From Spirochaetaceae bacterium (GTDB lineage Bacteria; Spirochaetota; Spirochaetia; Treponematales; Rectinemataceae), in the NCBI GenBank assembly GCA_025355995.1, contig JANXYQ010000076.1, positions 62,001 through 126,000 of the forward strand: DNA of 64,000 bases. Direction: 5' to 3'. Made by a program: the position numbers and the translations under genes. The first letter of the stretch is position 1. Each line of letters starts with the position of its first letter. A model generated the notes under the pieces. That model did not search any database, had not been told where the DNA came from, and saw only the letters and a list, made by a program, of their open reading frames with translations. This document shows positions 50,184-59,618 of this stretch, piece after piece.

Positions 50184-51248
50184 ATGAAACGTCTTCTCCG
50201 CGCGGCTGCCGTCCTGGCTGCCCTGTCTCTCTTCCTGGGTCTCTCTCTCGGCCTCGGCTCCTGCTCGAAGAAGGGCGATGAGCCGAAGAAGCTGTACATC
50301 TTCAATTGGACGTACTATACGCCTGACTCGGTGATAGCCAAGTTCGAGAAGGAGTACAACTGCAAGGTTGTCTACGATTCGTTCGATTCCAACGAGACCA
50401 TGTTCGCCAAGCTCAAGGCGGGCGGCTCCAACTACGATATCGTGTTCCCTTCCGCCGATTACGTGTCCATCATGATCAACCAGAAGATGCTTGCCCCCAT
50501 CGACAGGACTAAGCTCGCGAATTTCAGGAACATCGATCCGCTGGTGCTCGCCCGATCCAAGGACTACGACCCGGACAACAAGTTCTCGGTACCCTATTAC
50601 ATGGGCGCGGCGGGCGTGGCGGTCAACAAGACCAAGGTCAAGAAGTACGAGCGCAGCTGGTCCATCTTCTCCCGCAAGGACCTCAAGGAGAAGATGACGA
50701 TGCTCGACGACATGCGCGAGGTGATGGGCGACGCCTTGGCCTTCCAGGGCAAGTCCGTCAACTCCGTGAGCGACGCCGACGTCAAGGCGGCCGAGGAGCT
50801 CGTCAACAAGACCTGGAAGCCCAACCTGTTGAAGTTCGACGCGGAAGCCTTCGCCAAGGGCTTCGCCGCCGGCGAGTTCTGGGTCGCCCAAGGCTACGCC
50901 GAGTCGATCTTCGCGGAGTATGACGCCGCCAAGCGCGCCGACGTCGATTTCTTCATCCCCAAGGAGGGCGGCCCGCTCTACATCGACTCCATGGTCATCC
51001 TCAAGAACTCCAAGAGCCAGGACCTGGCCCTCAAGTTCATCGACTTCATCCACAGGCCCGAGATCTACGCCGAGTTCTGCGACGCCTTCGGCTTCCCCGC
51101 GACTGCCAACGTGCCCGCGCGGGCGCTCAAGAAGGGTGACATGTGGTACAAGGCCGAGGACCTCGCCAAGTGCGAGCTCAAGCTCGACCTCGGGGCGGAC
51201 CTCGAGAAGTACAACGCCGCCTGGCAGGAGATCAAGGTCGGGAAGTAA
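50184..51248 (+). CDS. potD: Spermidine/putrescine-binding lipoprotein PotD
   Basis: A 354-residue solute-binding protein. The signal peptide ends in the lipobox LGLGSC (Cys at about 26), so it is membrane-anchored. LYIFNWTYYTPDSVIAKFEK is the typical PotD/PotF start, and SNYDIVFPSADYV and VPYYMGAAGVAVN line the polyamine cleft. GGGAGG lies 7 nt before the ATG. Last gene of potABCD. Confidence 0.94.
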   Translation: MKRLLRAAAVLAALSLFLGLSLGLGSCSKKGDEPKKLYIFNWTYYTPDSVIAKFEKEYNCKVVYDSFDSNETMFAKLKAGGSNYDIVFPSADYVSIMINQKMLAPIDRTKLANFRNIDPLVLARSKDYDPDNKFSVPYYMGAAGVAVNKTKVKKYERSWSIFSRKDLKEKMTMLDDMREVMGDALAFQGKSVNSVSDADVKAAEELVNKTWKPNLLKFDAEAFAKGFAAGEFWVAQGYAESIFAEYDAAKRADVDFFIPKEGGPLYIDSMVILKNSKSQDLALKFIDFIHRPEIYAEFCDAFGFPATANVPARALKKGDMWYKAEDLAKCELKLDLGADLEKYNAAWQEIKVGK

Positions 51249-51637
51249 GGGGGGAGAAAGGGATCGTCCTTGAGACAGCACTCCCCGCTGTCGATCGATA
51301 GCATGGCGGAAGAACCTTTCCATGGCTGCCCGAGGTGAGGCCTGTCTCGCGAATCCGCGTACCTCGCTTCGCCTCGATTCATTGGGGCTCCGCGAGGCCC
51401 GTGGTTCGCGAGACACCCACCGCCCTACGGCAGTCCTTAACAGTGTCGCTGCGTCTACCCGTTCACGCCTCATTCAGTTTCGAGGACGGGGCCAGTGTTC
51501 CTTCCCAACGGGGAGTCCTGCTGGTCCTCGCTGGACATTGACGGAATTTTCCGCGTCTCCCCCACGCTTCGAAGTCCTCGCGAAGGCGAATCAGTTGTGC
51601 GCCTTCGCTCCGGTCTTCTCCGCTTCCCCCACACCGG
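51249..51637. other. Hairpin-rich intergenic region beside the recombinase
   Basis: 389 bp between the potD and recombinase stops with no supportable gene. It contains GTCTCGCGAA (51344-51353) pairing with TTCGCGAGAC (51405-51414), enclosing a second stem GCCTCG/CGAGGC (51371-51376 with 51393-51398), and GCGAAGGCG/CGCCTTCGC (51580-51588 with 51600-51608). A further 8-bp dyad lies at 51647-51670 inside the recombinase 3' end. The folded arms resemble recombination substrates or a structured RNA. I found no integron attC core (GTTRRRY / RYYYAAC). Confidence 0.5.
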
Positions 51638-52525
51638 TTACGACGCGGTGGGCAGCAAGTATTGCCCACCCTCGCACTCCAATCCCTGGTCCACCGATAT
51701 CGAGCTCGAGTCCAGGGGGCTCACGATGCTCAGCATGTCGAGCCTCTGCATATGAAGATAGATCATCGTCGAGCCGATCGAGCTGTGTCCCAAAAGCTTC
51801 ATGATGTAGAACAGATTGGTGTTGCCCTCGAGGAGATGAGTCGCGAAGGAATGGCGCAGGGTGTGGACATGGGCGTCTTTCCTGTTCGCCTCCGAGGCGA
51901 GCATCTGGAAGGTGCGCTGGATCTGGCGGATTGGGATGGGCCGATCGATGTTCCGTTGGGAATAGAATAGATAGTTTTTTGGCTTGTAGCGGTTGAGATA
52001 CCTTTCGAGCAGGTCCGCCGTCTTGCTGCCGAGGATGGTAAATCGATCCTTTCGGTTCTTCGAGTCACGGACGTGGATGACGCGCCTATTGAAGTCGATG
52101 TCCGAGCAGGCCAGGTTGGCGGCCTCCGATACGCGCAGGCCCGCGGAATATATGAGCGCGAAGATAGTCTTGTATCGCAGGGTCCTGCAATGGCTGAGGA
52201 TGGACTGGATCTCCGACTGATCCAGGACGGCGGGAAGCTTGAACGGAATCCGCGGGGCGGGGACGCGGTCGAGGAAATGCTCGCGATCGTGAAAGCGATA
52301 GAAGAGCTTGATCGCGCTGTAATAATTGTGAAGGCTCGTCGGGCTGGTTCCCTTCGCGATCAAGCCGAGGAAGAAAGCCTTCGCCTCCGAAGGGGATGCG
52401 GCCAGGGGCGACTTGCCCAGGTATGCGGCGAAGCGGGCCATATACTTGATATACATCGCTTGAGTTTTCGCGCTGTAGCCGCGCAATTTCATTTCATCGA
52501 TCATCGATTCTCGCAAGGCGCCCAT
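51638..52525 (-). CDS. Tyrosine recombinase/integrase (XerC/D-like)
   Basis: A 295-residue recombinase. A SAM-like N-terminal core-binding domain (MIDEMKLRGYSAKTQAMYIK) is followed by the catalytic domain with Arg in SAGLRVSEAANL (about 130), HTLRHSFATHLL (His/Arg pair, about 223), GHSSIGSTMIY (His and Tyr, about 250). All catalytic residues are present, so it should be active. Base composition is lower in GC than neighbours, suggesting transfer. It is not at a Xer locus; resembles transposon-borne integrases. GAGGGGG lies 7 nt before the ATG, with its own promoter. Confidence 0.88.
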   Translation of the reverse strand: MGALRESMIDEMKLRGYSAKTQAMYIKYMARFAAYLGKSPLAASPSEAKAFFLGLIAKGTSPTSLHNYYSAIKLFYRFHDREHFLDRVPAPRIPFKLPAVLDQSEIQSILSHCRTLRYKTIFALIYSAGLRVSEAANLACSDIDFNRRVIHVRDSKNRKDRFTILGSKTADLLERYLNRYKPKNYLFYSQRNIDRPIPIRQIQRTFQMLASEANRKDAHVHTLRHSFATHLLEGNTNLFYIMKLLGHSSIGSTMIYLHMQRLDMLSIVSPLDSSSISVDQGLECEGGQYLLPTAS

Positions 52526-52556
52526 CCGTACCCCCTCAGGAAAACATAGTTAGTAT

Positions 52557-52585
52557 ATTATAATGGACGCGCGGAGCGCGGGCAA
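52557..52585 (-). promoter_or_regulatory. Promoter of the recombinase
   Basis: TTGCCC (52585-52580), 17 nt, TATAAT (52562-52557), a perfect -10. Confidence 0.65.
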
Positions 52586-52700
52586 CGGCGGCGTTGACTG
52601 CGGGTTCGGGCGTAAGGGCTCAGGGAAAGGATCGGGATGGTCCTCCCTTTTCTTCTCCCGACAGTAGCGCCTCGACTTCCGATCACGTAGAATACATCCC

Positions 52701-53957
52701 ATGGAAACTCAAGCACCCTCCTGGAATATCCTCGTAGTCAATTGCGGCAGCTCCTCGCTCAAGTACGAGGTCTATCAGATGCCCCAGCGCCGAAGCCTGG
52801 GCAAGGGCCTCGTGGAGAGGATAGGGGAGGCGACTGGCAGCCTTTCCCAGCAGGGCTCCAAGGGCGAGCTCAAGCGCGAGCTCCCCATCCCCGACCACGC
52901 CGCCGCCTTCGCCCTCGTCAAGGAGGCGCTGACCGAGGCCGCCGCGGGCCTGATAGCCGGCATCGGCGAGATAGCCGCGGTGGGTCACCGCGTCGTGCAC
53001 GGGGGCGAGCGCTACGCCGCCTCGGTTGTAATCGACGCCGAGGTGATAGCCGCGATTGAGGAGAGCGCCGAGCTGGCTCCTCTGCACAACCCGCCCAATC
53101 TCACTGGCATCGCCCAGGCGCGGGCGATGTTGCCCGACGTGTGCCAGGTCGCGGTTTTCGATACGGCCTTCCATCAGACCATGCCGCCGACCGCGTACCT
53201 CTACGCCCTGCCTTACGAGTTCTACGAGAAGTACCGCATCCGACGCTACGGCTTCCACGGCACCAGCCACCGGTTCATCTCGGGCAGGGCCATGACCCTC
53301 CTCCAGCGCTCGCCCGAGAACACCAACGTGATCAGCTGCCACCTGGGGAACGGCGCCTCGATCACGGCGGTCGAGCACGGGAGGTCCATCGACACCTCCA
53401 TGGGCTTCACTCCGCTCGAGGGGCTCGTGATGGGCACGCGCTGCGGGGACATCGACCCGGCGATCCTGAGCTTCCTCGAGGCTAGGGGCCTGTCCTCCGC
53501 CGAACTCAACTCCATCATGAACAAGAAGAGCGGCCTCCTCGGCCTCTCCGGCATCTCCAACGACCTGCGGGACCTCGAGCGAGAGGCCGAGGCCGGGAAC
53601 AAGCGCGCGGTCGACGCCCTCGAGGTCTACGCCTACCGGGTGAGGAAGTACATCGGCGCCTATATCGCCAACTTGGTGAAGGTGGACGCGATAATCTTCT
53701 CGGGCGGGATCGGCCAGTACGGGGTCAAGATGCGCGAGCGGATCTGCCACCGGCTCGAGAACCTCGGCGTCTTCATGGACTACGAGCTCAATCGCTCTCG
53801 GGGCTCCCAGGAGGGCCTGGTTTCGGCCGCCTTCTCGCCCATATCGATACTGGTCGTTCCGACCAACGAGGAGCTCCAGATCGCCATCGACGCCTATGAA
53901 CTCGCCTTTTCCGGGGAGGCGGGCTTCCGCAAGCGCCAGGGAGACATCACGTTATAG
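52701..53957 (+). CDS. ackA: Acetate kinase
   Basis: A 418-residue kinase converting acetyl phosphate plus ADP to acetate plus ATP, the energy step of fermentation. It has LVVNCGSSSLKYEV (N-site), GHRVVHGGERY, RYGFHGTSHRF, HLGNGAS and the ATP-site FSGGIGQYG. No pta is adjacent. No SD is present; TAGAAT lies 7 nt before the ATG, though a -35 is poor. Two-to-three-residue insertions apart, length is normal. Confidence 0.95.
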   Translation: METQAPSWNILVVNCGSSSLKYEVYQMPQRRSLGKGLVERIGEATGSLSQQGSKGELKRELPIPDHAAAFALVKEALTEAAAGLIAGIGEIAAVGHRVVHGGERYAASVVIDAEVIAAIEESAELAPLHNPPNLTGIAQARAMLPDVCQVAVFDTAFHQTMPPTAYLYALPYEFYEKYRIRRYGFHGTSHRFISGRAMTLLQRSPENTNVISCHLGNGASITAVEHGRSIDTSMGFTPLEGLVMGTRCGDIDPAILSFLEARGLSSAELNSIMNKKSGLLGLSGISNDLRDLEREAEAGNKRAVDALEVYAYRVRKYIGAYIANLVKVDAIIFSGGIGQYGVKMRERICHRLENLGVFMDYELNRSRGSQEGLVSAAFSPISILVVPTNEELQIAIDAYELAFSGEAGFRKRQGDITL

Positions 53958-54009
53958 GGGGAATCGACGGCGGGGCCGGCATATTATGGCTGCCCTACCG
54001 TCTTTGCCG

Positions 54010-55035
54010 CTATTGGCTTACCCATACCTCATTGGTGGCATTGCTGCCGCTCCCGATGATGCCGCCCATTAAATAAAGCTTGCCGTTGAGGAACTCGGCG
54101 CGCATGCCGAATCGCGGGGTGAAGGGGGGATTGATCGTAAGCTGCGTCCAGTTTGTGCCGTCCGTCGTGATCCAGACATCGTTGAGGGCCGTTCCCGAGG
54201 CGTTTTTGCCTCCGATCAAGTACATTGTAGCGCTGTTTGCCGCGAGCGCAAAATCGGTCCTGGGACCGAAAGGCGCGGCATTGACCAGCTGGGTGAATGC
54301 CCCGCCGGTGCTGGTTGACACCTTGGCGTTGACCGTAGTCCCATCCGTTCCGCCGATGACAAAGATTTTATTGAGGAAGACAACCGCCTGATGTCCGTCG
54401 ATCTGCCCTAATCCGTCGTTGGTAACCATATTGATCGTGGGTATGCCATCCGTGAAATAATCCATATCGCTCGTATACAGCGGCGTTATCGACGAGACCT
54501 GCCCTCCTATGAGATAAACGCTCGTCCCGTACCGCAGGCCCGCGGAAGTCGATCGAACCGTCGAAGTTATGGGAGAAGGACTCCAAATCATCGCCGAATA
54601 TTGTTCGGTATTCGCGATGGGAATCATGGCGGCCGTACCGCCGAAGGCGTTGAGGAAGGTCCCGTACATGGCGAGGACGACACCCTTTCCTCCCGCCGCG
54701 CCGGGATTGCCCAGCGGCGTCCACGTCGTGCCGTCGAAAGACGAGAAATCCTTATACGAGGCTACGCCGGTCGGGTCTCCCGATCCGCCCAGGACGAAGA
54801 TCGCGGGCGGGCTGCCAAATACTGTTGAACCGAAATACGCGCGGGCTTGCGTCATGGGCGCGCTCGTAGTAGTCCAGACCCTTCCGAGCGTCACGGGGTT
54901 TGTTCCGCCCGGATCGAGGCTGTTGCTGCGCGTGGCCGATTTCAGATCGCCCAGGCCGGGCATCGGAGAGCAGGCCTCGAGCGCAACGACGATCGCGGCG
55001 ACGAAGGTAAGCGATATTCCTGTCAAGGGTTTCAT
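54010..55035 (-). CDS. Kelch-repeat lipoprotein
   Basis: A 341-residue protein. Signal peptide with lipobox VALEAC (Cys about 22). Six or so kelch-type blades follow, marked by FVLGGSGD, YLIGGQVSS, FVIGGTDGT, YLIGGKNASG and LYLMGGIIG with intervening W motifs, so a beta-propeller exposed outside the membrane. Composition is lower in GC and Thr/Ser-rich relative to neighbours. It lies 12 nt after the CsgG-like gene on the same strand and is probably co-transcribed with it. Confidence 0.85.
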   Translation of the reverse strand: MKPLTGISLTFVAAIVVALEACSPMPGLGDLKSATRSNSLDPGGTNPVTLGRVWTTTSAPMTQARAYFGSTVFGSPPAIFVLGGSGDPTGVASYKDFSSFDGTTWTPLGNPGAAGGKGVVLAMYGTFLNAFGGTAAMIPIANTEQYSAMIWSPSPITSTVRSTSAGLRYGTSVYLIGGQVSSITPLYTSDMDYFTDGIPTINMVTNDGLGQIDGHQAVVFLNKIFVIGGTDGTTVNAKVSTSTGGAFTQLVNAAPFGPRTDFALAANSATMYLIGGKNASGTALNDVWITTDGTNWTQLTINPPFTPRFGMRAEFLNGKLYLMGGIIGSGSNATNEVWVSQ

Positions 55036-55047
55036 GCTGGCCTCCTC

Positions 55048-56004
55048 TCAGTAGCTCAGGGAAACGAGAAGGCCCGACGGCAGGGCAGCGATTTGCCATC
55101 CGGCCGCCTTGCCCGCCTGAGCGCGCGCGGGCGAGGGGAATCTCAGGATCGCCAGCACCGCTCCGCTCGCGGCCAGGACGCCGCCTCCGATGTAGCAATA
55201 TAGGCGCGCATCAGTCAGCGGCTTGATTTTCCCATAATCGTTCGTGTAGGCAGTCCAGAGGGCAGCGAAGTCGGCTCCCGCGCCTGCGTTCGCATAGGCC
55301 GCATTGGCGGCGACGGCATCGTCGTAGGCCTTTGCGGCCTTCGCGTCGAAGTAGAAGTATCCCGTCGCGACCGCGCCGAGCCCGATCGCCATCGAGCCGT
55401 AGCCTACCCAGTTGAGCGCGGCCGGGCGGCCGCGCGGCGGCGCGTTCGAGGGCGGAGGGGCCGCCGCCGGTTTTTTCGGTTGCGGCGCCGAGGCGTCGGC
55501 CGCGGCTCCGCCCTGCGCCGAACCGCCCTCGAGGCGATACGACGCGTCGGCCAGGATGCCGACGGTGGCCTTCATCCTGGATACGATGTCCTTCATGGTC
55601 GGGGCCTGCATGTCCTCCGCGGTCACGAAGCGCCCGGTCTCGAGGTCGAAGAGCTGCACGGTGACGAATACGGTCCCGCCGAGGGTGCCGACGGACCCGA
55701 CGATAGCCCGCTTGACGTTGAGCAGCTTCCCTACCTGTATGGCATCGTTGGCGGTGGTGAAGCCATTGGTCTGGAATTCGGTTTCGGACATGATTTTCGT
55801 GGTCTGCTCGCGGGAGACGACCTCGAATCGACCGGTCTTTATGAACTCGTTGCGCAGCATCTCGCTCAGCATCGAGCTGTCCGCTTGGACATCGGGTGAC
55901 TTGGCCGTGAGGTCGAAAACGACGATCCTGATCGCTTGGTTTTGAGCGAAAAGCGGGAAGAGAGAACACATAAGAATGAAGATCGCCGCTATCTTCCTGG
56001 CCAT
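55048..56004 (-). CDS. CsgG-domain envelope protein
   Basis: A 318-residue protein. Signal peptide (KIAAIFILMCSLFPLFAQ). Residues about 22-155 are a CsgG-like domain (IRIVVFDLTAKSPDVQ, SEMLRNEFIKTGRFEVVSRE, KRAIVGSVGTLGGTVFVTVQ). An Ala/Pro linker precedes two hydrophobic segments (LNWVGYGSMAIGLGAVATGY and YCYIGGGVLAASGAVLAIL) that would anchor it in the membrane. GGAGG lies 4 nt before the ATG at 56004. CsgG proper forms a secretion pore; here the domain probably assembles or senses in the periplasm. Paired with the kelch lipoprotein. Confidence 0.8.
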   Translation of the reverse strand: MARKIAAIFILMCSLFPLFAQNQAIRIVVFDLTAKSPDVQADSSMLSEMLRNEFIKTGRFEVVSREQTTKIMSETEFQTNGFTTANDAIQVGKLLNVKRAIVGSVGTLGGTVFVTVQLFDLETGRFVTAEDMQAPTMKDIVSRMKATVGILADASYRLEGGSAQGGAAADASAPQPKKPAAAPPPSNAPPRGRPAALNWVGYGSMAIGLGAVATGYFYFDAKAAKAYDDAVAANAAYANAGAGADFAALWTAYTNDYGKIKPLTDARLYCYIGGGVLAASGAVLAILRFPSPARAQAGKAAGWQIAALPSGLLVSLSY

Positions 56005-56097
56005 ACAACCTCCGGTTCTCATAAAAACAATAATCGACCCGTTTCGATAGTCCTCGCCAAGCCACATCGTTTATGGAAATCTATGCGTTCATAAATC

Positions 56098-56126
56098 AGG
56101 TTAGTTGCACGGGTTCCATCTGTCAA
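56098..56126 (-). promoter_or_regulatory. Promoter of the CsgG-like/kelch pair
   Basis: TTGACA (56126-56121), 17 nt, TAACCT (56103-56098). The leader is about 90 nt. Confidence 0.6.
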
Positions 56127-56188
56127 ATGCGGCTCCTTTATGAGGGGAAATATATCCATACCGGAGGCTGGGCCTTCCTTTCCCGATC

Positions 56189-56218
56189 TTGCCGCTCCGG
56201 AGGGATGCGCTCTATACT
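56189..56218 (+). promoter_or_regulatory. Promoter of ruvAB-queA
   Basis: TTGCCG, 18 nt, TATACT, ending 8 nt before the ruvA ATG; predicted leader of 2 nt and no SD next to the ATG. Confidence 0.55.
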
Positions 56219-56226
56219 CCCTGGCT

Positions 56227-56835
56227 ATGTTCAACAGCATAACCGGCAGGCTCAGCGAGAAGCGGGCCGATACCATCTGCATAGAGACGGGCGGGGTCGA
56301 ATGGGAGCTCGCCGTGCCCGCGCGCTCCGTCGACGATTTCGGCCGAATCGGGGACGAGGCCAGGGTCTTCTCCTGGCTCCACCACTATGAGGACGGCATG
56401 AGGCTCTACGGCTTCGCAGCGGAGTCCGACCGGGCCCTGTTCCGCGAGCTCATGAAGGTCGAGGGCATAGGCCCGAAGCAGGCCCTGCGAATCCTCTCCG
56501 GGATCAGGACCGAGGCCCTCGGCGCCGCCCTCGACTCGGGCGACCTGGCCGCCCTGCAGAAGATACCGGGCGTGGGACCGAAGCTGGCGCAGAAGATGAT
56601 GCTCGCCCTCAAGGGGAAGCTCGTCGGCGCGACGGAGCCGGGCTCCAAGGGCGGGAGCGGCCAAGGCGGCGAATGGGCAGACGTGGTCCGGGCCCTCGTC
56701 GACATGGGCTTCGACCGCAAGTCCGCCGAGAAGGCCGTCGCCACGGCGGGCAAGAAGGCCGCGGCCGCGCCCTCGGCGGAGCGGGAGCGCGAGGTATTCC
56801 GCGCCGCCCTGCTAGACCTGTCGGCAGGGGCCTAG
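56227..56835 (+). CDS. ruvA: Holliday-junction branch-migration protein RuvA
   Basis: A 202-residue protein: OB domain ([17 protein letters not shown]), two helix-hairpin-helix motifs ([15 protein letters not shown] and [14 protein letters not shown]) and the C-terminal RuvB-binding domain ([20 protein letters not shown]). The tetramer holds the junction while RuvB pumps DNA. ruvB follows after 16 nt. Confidence 0.96.
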   Translation: MFNSITGRLSEKRADTICIETGGVEWELAVPARSVDDFGRIGDEARVFSWLHHYEDGMRLYGFAAESDRALFRELMKVEGIGPKQALRILSGIRTEALGAALDSGDLAALQKIPGVGPKLAQKMMLALKGKLVGATEPGSKGGSGQGGEWADVVRALVDMGFDRKSAEKAVATAGKKAAAAPSAEREREVFRAALLDLSAGA

Positions 56836-56851
56836 GAGCGTGGAGCGCGCG

Positions 56852-57856
56852 ATGGACCCGGCCTTCGAGGCGGGGGAGGACGAGCGAGAGCTGACGCTGC
56901 GGCCCAAGCTGCTCTCGGAATTCCAGGGCCAGGCCGCGCTGAAGAAGAATCTCGAGATCTTCATCCGCGCTGCCCGCGAGCGCGAGGAGGCCCTCGACCA
57001 TCTCTTCCTGATGGGGCCGCCCGGCCTGGGCAAGACGACCCTGGCCCTCGTGGTGGCGAACGAGCTCGGCGCCGACTTCAAGCCGACGAGCGCGCCCGCC
57101 CTCGACAAGCCCAAGGACCTCGCCGGCATACTCACCACCCTCCGCGAGCGCTCGGTGCTCTTCATCGACGAGATACACAGGCTCAAGCCCGCGATCGAGG
57201 AGATGCTATACATCGCGATGGAGGACTTCGAGTTGGACTGGGTGATCGGGCAGGGGCCTGCGGCCAGGACGGTCCGCATCCCGGTGCCGCCCTTCACCCT
57301 CGTGGGAGCGACCACCAAGGCGGGAACCGTCTCGGCCCCCCTCGCGAGCCGCTTTGGTATAAGCCTGCGCTTCGGGTATTACGACGCGATCGAGCTCGAG
57401 GCCATAGTCCACCGCTCCTCGGCGATAATGGGCGTCGAGGTGGACGAGGACGCCGCGACCCTCCTGGCGGCCTCGAGCAGGGGCACGCCGAGGATAGTGA
57501 ACAGGCTCTTGCGCAGAATGCGCGATTTCGCCCAGGTCGAGGGGACGGGCCGCATCACCAAAGCCGTCGTCCGCGGCGGCCTCGACCGGCTCGAGATAGA
57601 CGAGTTGGGCCTCGAGCGCCTCGACCGCGAGATCTTGCGCGCCATCATCCAGAAGTACGCCGGCGGGCCGGTCGGCGCCGAGACTCTCGCGATCACGGTC
57701 AGCGAGGGCGTGGACAGCCTCGAGGACTTCTACGAGCCCTACCTCATCCAGGCCGGCCTCCTCGCGCGAACCTCCCGCGGGCGCGTCGCCACAGCCGCCG
57801 CCTACCGCCATCTCGACATGGAGCCGCCAAGTGAGGACGGAAGATTTCTCTTTTAG
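56852..57856 (+). CDS. ruvB: Holliday-junction helicase RuvB
   Basis: A 334-residue AAA+ motor. Walker [10 protein letters not shown] (about 57), Walker [10 protein letters not shown] (about 105), sensor [17 protein letters not shown] and a winged-helix C-terminus ([16 protein letters not shown]-type). ATG 56852 has GGAG 6 nt upstream; a GTG four codons earlier is only one base from its SD. The end overlaps queA by 26 bp. Confidence 0.96.
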   Translation: MDPAFEAGEDERELTLRPKLLSEFQGQAALKKNLEIFIRAAREREEALDHLFLMGPPGLGKTTLALVVANELGADFKPTSAPALDKPKDLAGILTTLRERSVLFIDEIHRLKPAIEEMLYIAMEDFELDWVIGQGPAARTVRIPVPPFTLVGATTKAGTVSAPLASRFGISLRFGYYDAIELEAIVHRSSAIMGVEVDEDAATLLAASSRGTPRIVNRLLRRMRDFAQVEGTGRITKAVVRGGLDRLEIDELGLERLDREILRAIIQKYAGGPVGAETLAITVSEGVDSLEDFYEPYLIQAGLLARTSRGRVATAAAYRHLDMEPPSEDGRFLF

Positions 57857-58874
57857 CCTGCCCGAGGACCTGATCGCCCAGCAACCAGCCGAGCGCCGCG
57901 GCGAGTCCCGCCTCATGGTCCTGGACAGGGCCTCCGGGCTCCTGTCCCACTCCTCGGTCGCGCGCTTGGCGGACTGCCTGGAGCAGGGCACCCTCATGGT
58001 GTTCAACGACTCCCGCGTGCGCAAGGCCCGTATCTACGGGCAGGCCCTCGACACCGGCGCGCGGACCGAGTTCCTCCTGTTGAAGCGCTCGCCTTCCGGA
58101 GCCTGGGAGGCGGTCTGCACGAAGCTCAAGCGGCAGCGCCGGGGCAGGCGCTACGCCTTTCCCGAGGGGATGTCGGCGGAGGTTCTCGGCTACGGCGACA
58201 GCGAGGGGGGCGAGAGGCCGGATACCGTGCTTCTTACCTTCAGCCCGCCCATTACCGAGGACTATCTGGAACGATTCGGCCACGTGCCCCTGCCCCCGTA
58301 TATCAAGCGCGCCGATGGGCCCGAGGACGATGAGCGATACCAGACCGTCTATTCGCGCGAGGTGGGATCGGCGGCCTGCCCGACCGCGGGCCTCCATTTC
58401 ACTGACGATATATTCGCGTCCCTCGACGCGAAGGGCGTACGCCGGACGAGCGTGACCCTCCACGTAGGGCTCGGGACCTTCCTGCCGGTGCGGACCGAGA
58501 ATATCGAGGGCCACGCCATGCACGAGGAGGAGTATTCCGTCCCCGAGGCGACGGCCGCCGCCGTGACGGACGCCAAGGCCGAGGGACGGCCGGTCCTCGC
58601 GGTGGGGACCACCAGCCTGCGCACCCTCGAATCGGCCTGGTCGGAGGGGGAGGGCCTCCGACCAGGGGCGGGCAGCACGCGGATATTCATCTATCCCGGC
58701 TATCGCTTCAAGGCCGTCGATAGACTCTTTACCAATTTCCACACGCCCCAATCGACCCTGCTCATGCTCGTGTCGGCCTTCGCGGGAAGGGAGGCCATAC
58801 TGGGCGCCTACGCCGAGGCGGTGCGGGAGCGCTATCGCTTCTTCAGCTACGGCGACGCCATGCTGATCAAGTGA
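57831..58874 (+). CDS. queA: S-adenosylmethionine:tRNA ribosyltransferase-isomerase
   Basis: A 347-residue enzyme adding the epoxycyclopentanediol of epoxyqueuosine to the tRNA wobble base. It has [45 protein letters not shown] and [18 protein letters not shown]. Start GTG inside ruvB by 26 bp. The ruvA-ruvB-queA order is common in bacteria. The other queuosine genes are not in view. Confidence 0.95.
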   Translation: MRTEDFSFSLPEDLIAQQPAERRGESRLMVLDRASGLLSHSSVARLADCLEQGTLMVFNDSRVRKARIYGQALDTGARTEFLLLKRSPSGAWEAVCTKLKRQRRGRRYAFPEGMSAEVLGYGDSEGGERPDTVLLTFSPPITEDYLERFGHVPLPPYIKRADGPEDDERYQTVYSREVGSAACPTAGLHFTDDIFASLDAKGVRRTSVTLHVGLGTFLPVRTENIEGHAMHEEEYSVPEATAAAVTDAKAEGRPVLAVGTTSLRTLESAWSEGEGLRPGAGSTRIFIYPGYRFKAVDRLFTNFHTPQSTLLMLVSAFAGREAILGAYAEAVRERYRFFSYGDAMLIK

Positions 58875-58881
58875 GGAGAGC

Positions 58882-58944
58882 ATGGCGAGCGATGCTGATG
58901 AGATAGGCGGAGCCGCGCGACGCGTCGCAGATCGACTAAGCTAG
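58882..58944 (+). CDS. Possible 20-residue small protein after queA
   Basis: ATG with GAGGAGAGC just upstream opens MASDADEIGGAARRVADRLS, 7 nt after the queA stop. It ends inside the stop of the convergent hypothetical gene. The SD and spacing fit translation, but so short a frame may be chance. Confidence 0.3.
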   Translation: MASDADEIGGAARRVADRLS

Positions 58945-59543
58945 TAGGTGTTGGCGTCCATCCTCTCGAAATCGGCGCGGACCTTCCGCAGGCGCGTTAG
59001 CTGATTCCCGATGATCTCGGCGTAATCCAGCTCTCCCTGGTCGATGCGGTAGGCTTCGCCCGTCCAGTTCTCGGCGTCGTCGAGCAGGACCCAGCGCATG
59101 GCCATGGCCTTCCTCGCCAGGTCCTTCGCCTCGTCCCAGTAGAGGAGGGCGGCCTGGTAGGCAGTCTCGGCGGTCTTGAGGCTCTCGAGGTTCTGTTCCT
59201 TCCACGGGGCGTTGAAGAAATAGGCGACCCGTTTGTCGAACTTCGCGCCAAGGGCCAGGTGCTCCTGGATGAGCTTGAGGTCGAGGTGCATGTCGAATAG
59301 ATAGCGGTACCGCTCCCAGTGCTTCTGGTCCTCGATCTTGGCCAGGGCGTAGAGGGGATTGCAGAAATCGGCCTTTTTCGCCTTCTCGAGCCAGTAGATA
59401 TTCTCGATGGCGTCGTCGGGATACTCGATGTAATGCGTATGGAAGAGCCGGTAGAACTGCTCTTTGTAGTAGACCGGATAGGCCGAGGCGCCGTAGCTCG
59501 CGCAGAGGATGAGGATGAGGGCGAGGGCCTTGCGCCATTTCAT
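58941..59543 (-). CDS. Exported protein of unknown function
   Basis: A 200-residue protein with a signal peptide (RKALALILILCASYGASA). The mature part is rich in aromatic and charged residues (YYKEQFYRLFHTHYIEYPDD) and helical, with W motifs at HWERYRYLF and WKEQNLESL that look like TPR-like alpha hairpins. I recall similar proteins in treponemes but no function. It lies 75 nt after tmk on the same strand; its own SD is weak. Confidence 0.75.
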   Translation of the reverse strand: MKWRKALALILILCASYGASAYPVYYKEQFYRLFHTHYIEYPDDAIENIYWLEKAKKADFCNPLYALAKIEDQKHWERYRYLFDMHLDLKLIQEHLALGAKFDKRVAYFFNAPWKEQNLESLKTAETAYQAALLYWDEAKDLARKAMAMRWVLLDDAENWTGEAYRIDQGELDYAEIIGNQLTRLRKVRADFERMDANTY

Positions 59544-59618
59544 ACAGCTTCAGTATCGGCAGTCCCGGGATCGGAATGGAGCGCGAGGATGGACGAAACT
59601 TATCGGCTTCCCCGTTGT

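Noticed and set aside
51249-51637. Integron attC site
   Set aside because: No GTTRRRY/RYYYAAC core pair was found around the palindromes, and the recombinase lacks the integron-specific insert that I would look for between the catalytic patches.
51335-51755. Small plus-strand frames downstream of potD
   Set aside because: No SD and no protein-like pattern; they overlap palindromes and the recombinase gene.
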